Origin: Dichomitus squalens LYAD-421 SS1
Lineage: Eukaryota > Basidiomycota > Agaricomycetes > Polyporales > Polyporaceae
Length of the DNA stretch: 18,258 nt
Assembly: GCF_000275845.1 (NCBI RefSeq)
Contig: NW_006766994.1
Coordinates: 1-18,258, forward strand
Reading direction: 5' to 3'
The notes beneath the pieces are model-generated. The model was not told the DNA's origin and searched no databases. It worked only from the letters and a program-made list of their open reading frames with translations. The position numbers and the translations under genes were made by a program. Below, piece after piece: positions 1-7,707 of the stretch (positions within the stretch are counted from its first letter, which is position 1; the number at the start of each line of letters is the position of its first letter).

Positions 1-562
1 GAGAATATGTCGTCTGTATACAAACTCTGTATATCCTACGTAAGTTGACTGATAAGGAACGTTGTAGAGTTGGGTTCATTCCAGTGATGTACACAATATA
101 GTGGACTAGTAAGTACCAAGTAAATTCCTCTAAGGTGGCGGGTGAATTAGTAAGAGTAAGGTGGCAGAAGCGAAGCGCCCCCGGGCTCGACCTTTTGTGT
201 CTAGAGCCCGGTATCTCCCGACAACACGGGACCATTGTGATGACATCACGACCCAGACTCCATCCATTGAGATCCGCCTCTCAGCCATCATGATCTAGTC
301 GCCACCCATTCAGATCCCGGTCCGGGCCATACAGATGCTATCTAAAGGGAAATATCTCGGCTCTCGATGGCTACTCAAGACCGGCCCGTATTTGGGCCGT
401 TGAGATGTATTTGGATGCATTAAGATGCCGATCGGGTTTTTCCGACATGAAGCAGTAAGTGAAGGTCTAGAGTAGGAAGTGCTACCGAACAACACTTGTA
501 CATATGCATTGAGTGGGCGATCGCCAGTTCTTTCACGGACTCACGCCTTCGCGCGACGGGCC
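1..562. other. Left-edge region without a recognisable gene
   Basis: No reading frame here has a protein-like composition or a recognisable family. Besides the 21-bp repeat, I see an inverted repeat with 8-bp arms (CCGGGCTC at 181-188 and its complement at 204-211) and a 13-bp palindrome GTGATGACATCAC at 237-249 containing a CRE-like core. Nothing links these elements to a gene. The region lies directly downstream of the arrestin-like gene and could contain its decayed 3' part. Confidence 0.4.
264..428. repeat. Degenerate 21-bp tandem repeat
   Basis: Four units start at 264, 285, 306 and 327, exactly 21 bp apart. Their 12-bp cores are CCATTGAGATCC, CCATCATGATCT, CCATTCAGATCC and CCATACAGATGC; the remaining 9 bp of each unit are not conserved. 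Two further related cores lie at 397 (CCGTTGAGATGT) and 417 (GCATTAAGATGC), 20 bp apart. The 21-bp period equals seven codons, but the minus-strand frame with a Trp in every unit contains stop codons, so no protein is claimed. It may be a decayed minisatellite or a decayed repeat-protein gene. Confidence 0.5.
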
Positions 563-1456
563 TCAGCTACATCCGGCGGCGAAGACTACACCTGTCCACA
601 CCTCCAGGCGCGACAGAGTGCGCGTTAGAGCGATGTCAGGTAGCAGAAGCGCGTTGCGCGTCATGGGTGCGGAGACCTTGCGCGCGAGATCTCGGATGCA
701 ATGTGGATGGCGTCCCCGTGGCTTCCTCTCACCCACTGCGGGTCTTGGGGTCGGGAGGGCAAGGGGAAAATCACTCACCACAACCCTCGCAGTCGCGTAT
801 TCGCCCCAGATGCCCTTCCGTATCTTCTCCTCCGCCCTAACATTCTTCCAGGCTGTACTGGTCCCCGCCCTTACGGCCGCGCCCACTTCATCCCTTGGCG
901 TGACAACAATCGGCGTTGGGATCCTCTTGTTCACCTTGAGCAACCCCTCCCGCACACCCGTCGTCTCGAGCACGTACACGACCGATCCGCCGATATCAGG
1001 GTACCATTTGCTGTAGTGAAATGACGGGGGAATGCCCTCCGGAAGGTGGAACCGGAAGGGGAGGCGGAGGATGTCTGAACCGGGTGGGGGGTAGGCGGAG
1101 CCTTTGGACCACAAAGGAAGAGATGTATTGAGGATGAGGTGGTTTTCTTCGTACGTGCGTCTCCCGCGGCGAGCGCGTCTGAGAGGAGGAGGGGATTGAG
1201 ATGCCTGTCTGCTGGGAAAAGCAGTGATGGAGCAGACGTACGACTGGATCTCGCCGCGGAGCGCGATGTGGACTTGGTTGATATCCTCTTCTTGTAGATG
1301 GCGGAAGTTGAGTTGTACTTCTCCCTCGACGAAGCCCCCGGTGCAGTGGATGGACGGCGGGACGACGACGGTGAGTGCGGATGACAGAGAGGAAGAGGGT
1401 AGAAGAGACATTATGCTATAGTCCCAGGCAGAGATGCTGTCATAACGAGCATTCAC
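563..1456 (-). CDS. Arrestin-like protein, C-terminal half unrecognisable
   Basis: The single open frame encodes 297 residues. Residues about 26-200 match the arrestin N-domain of fungal arrestin-related proteins: a PPSI...GGFVEGEVQLNF strand at 33-51, HIALRGEIQ at 63-71, the proline-rich turn GSAYPPPGSD at 119-128, LPFRFHLPEGIPPSFHY at 132-147 and GLLKVNKRIPTPI at 171-183. Family members act as adaptors, often linking ubiquitin ligases to membrane cargo; the specific role here is unknown. After GEYATARVVV (218-227), where the C-domain should begin, similarity fades. A canonical donor GTGAGT lies at that point (minus strand, around 778), with possible acceptors 43 or 57 nt later, but neither joins to a convincing arrestin C-domain. 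Fragments resembling it sit in different frames near 640-700. The gene is therefore truncated, frameshifted or mis-modelled at its 3' end. The Met at residue 16 (1411) is an alternative start. Confidence 0.6.
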   Translation of the reverse strand: MNARYDSISAWDYSIMSLLPSSSLSSALTVVVPPSIHCTGGFVEGEVQLNFRHLQEEDINQVHIALRGEIQSYVCSITAFPSRQASQSPPPLRRARRGRRTYEENHLILNTSLPLWSKGSAYPPPGSDILRLPFRFHLPEGIPPSFHYSKWYPDIGGSVVYVLETTGVREGLLKVNKRIPTPIVVTPRDEVGAAVRAGTSTAWKNVRAEEKIRKGIWGEYATARVVVSDFPLALPTPRPAVGERKPRGRHPHCIRDLARKVSAPMTRNALLLPDIALTRTLSRLEVWTGVVFAAGCS

Positions 1457-1877
1457 GAGGTTATGTCATATCTTGGAGTCCACCACAGGCACGTACCGGT
1501 TATCATTCCATTAGACGACGTCGGATGAGGCGTGTGATACGATTGCCCGCGAGGACCGACGTCGATCAGCATTATCGAAAGCGTTGGTTACCAGGTCAAG
1601 CAGTCGGCTCTGAGGACTGATGTCTGGAGCTGCTGACAGTGAGAGGAGGTGTACTTACGGTCGTTGGCAACAATGTCAAGACGGCAACCTGCAGTCGACC
1701 AGGACGCACATGAGGCGCTTAGAATCGGATGATCCGGTCCGCGTCACAGGCTGTGTCACGCTATACAGTTGATTCCCACGGCAGCCACCGGGGGGCAAGA
1801 TTTGTGGACGGCAGCGAAGAAGGCGTTCTGTGCAACCGCGAACAGCCCTCAACACTCAACGACCCTATCCAAAAAGC
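1457..1877. promoter_or_regulatory. Shared upstream region of arrestin-like gene and RPL10A
   Basis: This 421-bp gap separates two divergently transcribed genes and should hold both promoters. I see no clear TATA box and no confident HomolD-type ribosomal-protein element. An A-rich run lies immediately before the RPL10A start codon. The assignment rests on position only. Confidence 0.4.
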
Positions 1878-2787
1878 ATGAGGTCTGTGATCGAGGTCTT
1901 TGTCGCATAGCTTGGAGTTACAGATGCTGATTGTGCGCTATTTGCGACTACACAAACAGCGGCAGCAAGCTCTCAGTGTCAAGCGTGCGGGGCTCTATCC
2001 AGGAGCTTCTCGCCGAGTCCAACGGCGAGAAGAAGCGCAACTTCGTCGAGACAATCGAGCTCCAGATTGGTCTCAAGAACTACGACCCCCAGCGCGACAA
2101 GCGTTTCTCGGGTACCGTCAAGTACGCCCTCCGTCTCAGCCCACTTGACCGCATTACTGACCAATGAATGGCGAATAGGCTCCCTCATGTCCCCCGCCCT
2201 CGCATGTCTATCTGCATCCTCGCAGATGCCGCCGATATCGACCGTGCTAAGCAGATCGACCTTGAGTACAAGTCCGTCGACGACTTGAAGAAGCTCAACA
2301 AGAACAAGAAGCTCGTCAAGAAGCTTGCTAAGCAGTACGACGCTTTCTTGGCCTCGGAGACCCTCATCAAGCAGATTCCCCGTTTGCTTGGCCCTGGTCT
2401 CTCCAAGGGTACGCACCTATCCCTCGCATAGACGCAGGGGCCGTAGTGCTGATGCCCTCTTGTAGCTGGCAAGTTCCCCACGCCCGTCTCCCACGCGGAG
2501 GACCTCCAGAACAAGATCACCGAGGTCCGCTCAACCATCAAGTTCCAGCTCAAGAAGGTGCTTTGCTTGGGCGTCGCCGTCGGTCACGTCCAGATGTCCG
2601 ACGACCAGGTTCTTGCCAACGTCATGCTGAGTAAGTGTCTAACTCTTTTCGTCCCGTCATCCCCCGAGAGCTCATTATCGTGTGTCTAGGCATCAACTTC
2701 CTCGTCTCGCTTCTCAAGAAGAATTGGCAGAACGTGAAGTCGCTTCACATCAAGTCGACGATGGGCAAGCCCGTCCGTCTGTACTGA
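1878..2787 (+). CDS. RPL10A: 60S ribosomal protein uL1 (L10a/Rpl1)
   Basis: Five exons: 1878-1882, 1966-2121, 2179-2408, 2466-2630 and 2690-2787. All introns are GT-AG, 83, 57, 57 and 59 nt long. The spliced frame is 654 nt, encoding 217 residues, the same length as yeast Rpl1. Signature stretches include [17 protein letters not shown] at the N-terminus, [19 protein letters not shown], the [19 protein letters not shown] region, [56 protein letters not shown], and a C-terminus ending in MGKPVRLY. The protein binds 28S rRNA at the L1 stalk of the large subunit and helps release deacylated tRNA from the E site. Exon 1 is only ATGAG: the second codon is split across an 83-nt intron whose donor is GTCTGT. 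This model restores the conserved MSK start, which no other upstream ATG does. The gene appears intact. Confidence 0.96.
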
Positions 2788-3794
2788 GCGCTTCACGTTC
2801 TAGCCGCGTCTCGTCTTTTCAGGAGACGGTCCTCGCATATACCATACAACGGACAGGCTGATGAGAGGGGAGAGACGAGCATAGGATGACAGGGCCACAC
2901 GCACGCGCAGGCTGCAATGCACAACATGAAGCCCCGCACGCTTGGACCAACGGCTTCGGTGAGGGCTGGGAGCCGATTGGGAGCTGATGCAGTTTTGTGC
3001 GTTTATGTGTGTGGTTTCCTCTTCTCCTGCTCGACGTACTCTTCTTTGTTGGTCGTGGTCCGCTGGTCGGGTATCTGGAGAGCGCTGCTGGTTTGTCTTT
3101 ATGCGATGTATCCTTATGGGGCTATGCTTGTACGCGGTATGTAGCAATGACGATACATGAAGACAAAGTTGGCGTTTTCCGTGTGTACTTGTGCCTCCAC
3201 TGCGGTGTGGGGCTTCTCCACTTCAGGAGTCAAGTATGTGTCGAGTGCAGGGGAAATGGGGAACCTAGGGCTGTGAGGCGGTCTGGGGAATGGAGCTCAG
3301 GTGATTGGCTGTATAATGCAACCTTCGCCTCACAGCTTGGGCCACTCGGCAACAGCAGGATCAACCACGATATGCTCGGTATTGACCTCCATACAGAAGT
3401 CTACCAGCTTAGCAGCTGCGTGCACAGTCGAACGGCTGCCGAAAGCAGGCACGGATTAGGGCTAGTCGGTCATCCTGAAACTATCACCTATTACTTACGT
3501 AGTCACGAGAGAGCTCATAAGTGTATTCCAAACATATCGGAAGACTAAGAGTGGTAGCATGGCGGTGTAAAGTTGTGGGCTCCTTTCCCACCCTAACTTT
3601 GCTCGTATTGAGTCACTAACGCTACAGTCGCGCCACCTATGTATACAGATTGATTGTGGTGAAGGGGGCGTGTACAGTGAGCCAGTGAATTATCTGCCGC
3701 GACGTGGGTCAGGAGGCACCTCATTCATGCAGACACGGATGAGAAGGCATGATAACAGAAGTTATGCAGACAACGTTCCATCCTCCGGAGGTTT
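2788..3794. other. Gene-free stretch between convergent genes
   Basis: This kilobase lies between the 3' ends of RPL10A (plus) and the NmrA-type gene (minus) and should contain both 3' untranslated regions. Open frames exist here, including 183 codons at 2997-3548, but their composition is not protein-like and no family is recognisable. The only structure I see is an inverted repeat at 3270-3336 with perfect 11-bp arms, listed separately. No tRNA, rRNA or transposon gene is apparent. Confidence 0.5.
3270..3336. repeat. Inverted repeat, 11-bp arms
   Basis: GCTGTGAGGCG at 3270-3280 is the exact reverse complement of CGCCTCACAGC at 3326-3336, with a 45-nt spacer. The flanks pair only partly. 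It could be a small relic of a miniature inverted-repeat element or a chance match; no target-site duplication is evident. Confidence 0.4.
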
Positions 3795-5062
3795 CTACTG
3801 CTTCTTGGCATACACCTCGACCTCTGGCTTGATGCTCGCCAGCAAGTCCTCCGTCGAGTGCTTCGGCTTCCATCCGAGGGCTCTTGTCCGATCCGCCCGA
3901 GCCCGCGAATTCGTCCCAAAGAGGTACCCACGCCATTCGCTCCCAAAGTACTTGAGGATCTCGTCGTGCGAGAAGGGCGTCGGCTCGGGGCTGTCCGCGA
4001 GCCCGAGCTCGTACATAGCGCGCCCGATCGCGAGGCTGATGTCGAGCCAGCGGTGCTCGCCGGACTCACCAAAGTAGAGACCTTCCCAGCCGTGTCCGGT
4101 CGTGTCGGGGTGGTGGAGGATGCTATCGAGGAGGACAATGTATATGTCCGCGGCTGTGAAGAGGGTTTCCTCTCGATCATTCTGTTCACGAAGAGTATGT
4201 ATAGGGTGTCACTCACTGTCGTCGATGTGCACATTTGGCCACAAGGACAGGCCCTTGCCGATGACGCCCGCGCGCTTGCGCGCGAGAGAGAAGCGTATGA
4301 GGGAAGGGATCTGTATGGAGTGCGGGTTGGATATGCCCGCTTTGACAAGTGGGTGCGTTGCGATGCCATACACGGTCGAGGGGATAACGATGTGTGTTCG
4401 TGCGTATCCTTCCTCGTCAGCACCAACGACGAGCAGATCGACGTTGCGGTGGTACGCTGTTGGAGGAATGGACTTGAGCTGCTCAACGTTGAGGTCGCTG
4501 TAGATGGTTTCTGTGGGGTATTCGCCGCGCGCATCGTCGATAAGAAGTCCCGTTCCTGACTGCGTAAATTGATTGAGTGCTGGCTACGAGAGTATGCGCG
4601 TCGATTGCTTACGGTGTGAATGAGTATAGGTAGATCGCCGATTTTGTCGTGTCTTCTCTTGAGACCTCTCAATATTGCTTTGGTCAGAGGCTCGTCATCG
4701 GAGTCAGACTGGAACACCGCAGTCAATTTTGTAATAAAGCGAACGCCGTTGGACGTCAGAGATTGCGTACGATCTGAAGGATGATGTGATTTGCTGCTAC
4801 AGCCTCTTCGATCCTATCGTGTTCCGCATGAGACGCAATGAGTGTCTTCACGCCGAACTTGGACTCGAGTAAATGAGCTTTCTCGGGGTTGCGCACAAGA
4901 GCGGTGATGTCAAAGGTGTCAGCATCAGGATGGTTCAAGAGGCGAACTAGCAAGGTGCCTCCAATATAGCCTGAAAAGGAGGTGAGTGCGGTGCTGTTTG
5001 GTCATGGAGCGGCAGTTCGTACCAGTCACGCCGGTCACGAAGATGGATATTTTGCCGGCCAT
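3795..5062 (-). CDS. Atypical SDR / NmrA-type NAD(P)-binding protein
   Basis: Five exons on the minus strand: 5062-5023, 4970-4771, 4708-4613, 4559-4217 and 4153-3795. The four GT-AG introns are 52, 62, 53 and 63 nt. The 1038-nt frame encodes 345 residues. The N-terminus carries the Rossmann dinucleotide-binding turn TGVTGYIGG (residues 10-18), split by intron 1, followed by FDITALVRNPEKAHLL. Later hallmarks are ILIHTSGTGLL (about 108-118), VIPSTVYG (about 170-177), VHIDDTADIY (about 222-231) and a C-terminal region ending in ALGWKPKH...LLASIKPEVEVYAKKQ. This fits the extended or atypical short-chain dehydrogenase group common in fungi, annotated variously as NmrA-like or nucleoside-diphosphate-sugar epimerase-like. 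The classical catalytic YxxxK is not seen where expected; Y148 is followed by HRNV. The substrate is unknown and a regulatory nucleotide sensor is possible. The gene appears intact. Confidence 0.88.
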
Positions 5063-5529
5063 TCTGGTACTGTTGGTTGAGGGGGCAATATCCTAAGATC
5101 AGGGCGCTGTTGTGATTGCTGTGATGGGGAAAGGTACCTGGTAGTAGTACTGGATAGCGAGTGCTAGCTGATGATATACCATCCCACGATTCTCTGCTTG
5201 ATAAGATAGAATCTGACAAAGCACTCTCAGCTCTAAGCTCATACAATGTCCGATTCTCCGGACGATCACCTAGCTTCAGTGTGGGCGAACAAGATCGACG
5301 CTTCATAGCGAGAGAGGTGGGGTGTGTTTACTTGGGGCCTGAGTATGCGCACTGGAGTCATATCCAGAATGGTGATAGGCATCGGATGCTACTTGAGCGA
5401 AACGAATGCGAGGTTACTGGTAGATGTTTAGTTTCACGGTAGCGTCAGCTGTTTTTGAGCATGATGAATAGCACTATGCTTGATATCGCAGTGATTACAC
5501 ATCCAAGGGTTGGAAAGCAAACTACTTAC

Positions 5530-5604
5530 CATCGTGACGTCGCGGCGAGTGAGCGAAAGGGGTCGAAGCCGGCGGGCAGATGCCGAAAGCGAACGCCCTA
5601 ACAT
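5530..5604 (-). pseudogene. Orphan exon resembling a mitochondrial presequence
   Basis: A 25-codon segment begins at an ATG and ends exactly at a consensus donor, ATG|GTAAGTAG. It encodes MLGRSLSASARRLRPLSL followed by TRRDVTM. It is rich in Arg, Ser and Leu with no acidic residue until near its end, as in fungal mitochondrial targeting peptides. About 130 nt further on the minus strand (around 5330-5420) another short open stretch reads VASDAYHHSGYDSSAHTQ, similar in style to the His-rich start of some small mitochondrial membrane subunits. No acceptor joins the two in frame and no mature domain follows. I read this as a possible gene relic; chance is not excluded. Confidence 0.25.
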
Positions 5605-6659
5605 GGAAGCAGAAGCGCCTGTTACAAAACATCTCAAGTCTTCTCTTCCACCGCCCTGGTGCAGGCCACCGGCCGCTACACCTCTCCCACTCTATTGACT
5701 CAATTCTTAGACCGTGCTTCAGAAGGGTCATGATATGTGCCGCTTCCGAAATGGCATGTATCCCTTTCGTTCGTTCGCCGAGTCTTGCCTTCCGGGGATG
5801 GCATTGTTCCCACGCGGAGAACATGTCTGGTCTAGGGATATTGCAGTCCTCCGCTGTGCGTTGAATGGGTATCATGCTCCCTGAGTGGAGGGAGAATCTA
5901 CACTTTGTCTTTTGGAACTTTTGTGTAGAGTATGAGCTGCGTGAAGATCAGCTTCGATGGACGAAGGCTTGAGACGTCCCCGTTGCCGGTCCGACTGCCC
6001 TTCGATTCCCGGGTCCTGACGGACCTCCGCTTGGGACGTAACTACCAGGGCCAACCCTTGTCGCGATCGGATCTGCATACAATGTCTCTGGGTTGGCATC
6101 CTCGTAGTGGCATGTTCGAGGTGAGGGTATCACTCGGTGTTGACAGGTATCTTGACCAACAGCAGCCGTGGCCTGCCCCTCGCTTCCTTGTCGTTTCCAG
6201 AAACATGCAGCGCATGGATCGCAGCCAATTGAAATAGTGCATGCAGTCAAGATGTTGCACACAGGTACCCCATCGACTCAGAGGCCGCCATATCTGCCTT
6301 CGTACCGACGTCGGTGCCTGAAACTTCAAGGCTCCGTCATCGCGTCCATCCTCCTCGTGCCTTAGTGTCTTCCACTTCAAATTGTTCAATACTGTCTCCG
6401 GGTTACTCTCCGACGTACCTTTCTGTGACGATCGGCAGGCCTTTGTACGGGCTTTCTGTCCTCGAAGTAGCTGAGGATACTCATGCGAAGGCCCTACTGT
6501 CCTCGGTCCGTCCTGGGCGCGCAGTGGACCTGGCGCAACGCCGGTGGTTCTCCCTTCGGCGCCCTTGACACGAACGCTCACTCAAGCTACAAACTTGGTT
6601 CATCGGCGCGTTCTCACTGCACGTCTCCGGACTTACCTCCTATCCCTTGCCCCTGCGCG

Positions 6660-6666
6660 TATATAA
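6660..6666 (+). promoter_or_regulatory. TATA box of the WSC gene
   Basis: TATATAA lies 91 bp upstream of the WSC-protein start codon, followed by a C/T-rich stretch up to the ATG. Position and sequence suit a core promoter. Confidence 0.55.
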
Positions 6667-6756
6667 TGCATTCGTCCTCTGTCGCTGGCCTGCAGGCTTC
6701 AACACACTCGTCTCCTCGCATAGCAGTCTACAAACTCCGTGACTCCGTCTCACAAT

Positions 6757-7509
6757 ATGACACCTCTGCTGACTTCTGTCTTGACGTTATTTGCCCTCAT
6801 GCACGCGGCGCGGGCTTTTGAAGCCCCCGCTATACCTCTCAACTGGACGACGCTCTCCACCTGCGCGGTCGACAACCCCGCTCGCATCCTAGCGGGGGAT
6901 GTGACCACAGTGACCGAGGACAACAGTCCTGCGGCTTGTATCACCTCGTGCGCTGCGGGTGGTTTCGGCTATGCCGGCGTCGAGTTCGGGGACGAGTGCC
7001 ACTGCGCGACGGGCCTCAAGGCTCCGCTCGACGAGGGTACCGCGGCAGTGTGCGACATGGCTTGCCCTGGCGACGCGAACTTGTCCTGCGGTGGGGTGTG
7101 GAGTATTCAGGTTAGCTCGCCGTTGTCTTCGCATGCACTCTAATACTGATGCCTGTCGTGCGACATATAGCTGTACACGGTCCCTGCTCTTCGCCCCGGC
7201 AGCTGGGCGTACCAGGGATGTATCGTAGATACTGTCGAGACGCCCGCGTTCGCGACCGTCACGCTGCAGAACCTCGCCTCCAACCTCGACCTCGTGAACC
7301 AGTGCCTTCAGGCGTGCTCGCATGCAGGCTTCTCGTTTGCGGGCTTGGAGAATGCCAGCGAATGCCAGTGTTCCAACGAAGGAATTACGGCGGGCGCGAC
7401 GAAGGCCAACGAGACGGATTGTAACTCTCTCTGCCCCCTCCCGGGCGATGCGGGCTTCGAAATTTGCGGCGGTGTGGAGAGGTTGGGCGTGTACAAGTTC
7501 ATTGGGTGA
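6757..7509 (+). CDS. Secreted protein with two WSC domains
   Basis: Two exons, 6757-7110 and 7171-7509, joined across a 60-nt GT-AG intron in phase 0, encode 230 residues. The start MTPLLTSVLTLFALMHAARA is a typical signal peptide, with cleavage probably near residue 20. Two cysteine-rich WSC domains follow: about residues 32-121 (STCAVD...CITSCAAGGFGYAGVEFGDECHC...CDMACPG...CGG) and about 126-229 (GCIVDT...CLQACSHAGFSFAGLE...ECQC...CNSLCPLPG...CGG). WSC domains bind polysaccharides and occur in yeast cell-wall stress sensors and fungal carbohydrate-active proteins. There is no transmembrane segment, Ser/Thr-rich stalk or GPI signal, so this is probably a freely secreted wall- or glycan-binding protein, not a membrane sensor. 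The intron lies between the two domains. An in-frame GTG at 6739 is not the start because it would displace the signal peptide. Confidence 0.9.
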
Positions 7510-7688
7510 ATGTACATATTGTCTCCGTTGATAGGGTTAGTTCTCTGGTCTGGATCGTGTCTTCGCGCCCTGTTCGTCCGTTACAGACGTTTCGTTTTCG
7601 TCCAGACTCGTCTAGCGATCATTTGTGCTCTCAAGATACATCCAAGGATACCTGTTGATACATAAGACGGTCGATACGCGAATCGTCC

Positions 7689-7694
7689 AATAAA
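7689..7694 (+). terminator. Candidate polyadenylation signal, WSC gene
   Basis: A perfect AATAAA lies 180 bp after the WSC stop codon and ends 14 bp before the stop codon of the convergent deacetylase gene. If used, the WSC transcript would be cleaved inside the deacetylase coding region and the two mRNAs would overlap in antisense. Confidence 0.45.
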
Positions 7695-7707
7695 GTGTCA
7701 TATCAAT

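Larger units (their letters stand above)
5063..6756. other. 1.7-kb region without a complete gene
   Basis: This gap separates the divergent NmrA-type and WSC genes and should include both promoters. The stretch just before the NmrA-type ATG is C/A-rich, typical of a fungal leader. Moderate open frames occur (for example 5932-6237 plus and 6042-6581 minus) but have no recognisable family and irregular composition. One short exon-like segment at 5530-5604 and a TATA box at 6660 are listed separately. The remainder appears to be non-coding or decayed. Confidence 0.45.

Noticed and set aside
2997..3548. 183-codon plus-strand frame
   Set aside because: Composition is Cys/Leu/Arg-irregular, no family is recognisable, and it lies in the RPL10A downstream region with no promoter or intron signals.
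5932..6237. 101-codon plus-strand frame
   Set aside because: Opposing frames of similar length overlap it, no domain is recognisable and codon use is not consistent; it is probably chance in GC-rich DNA.
6042..6581. 179-codon minus-strand frame
   Set aside because: Arg/Gly/Thr-rich composition typical of antisense or non-coding GC-rich DNA; no family recognised.
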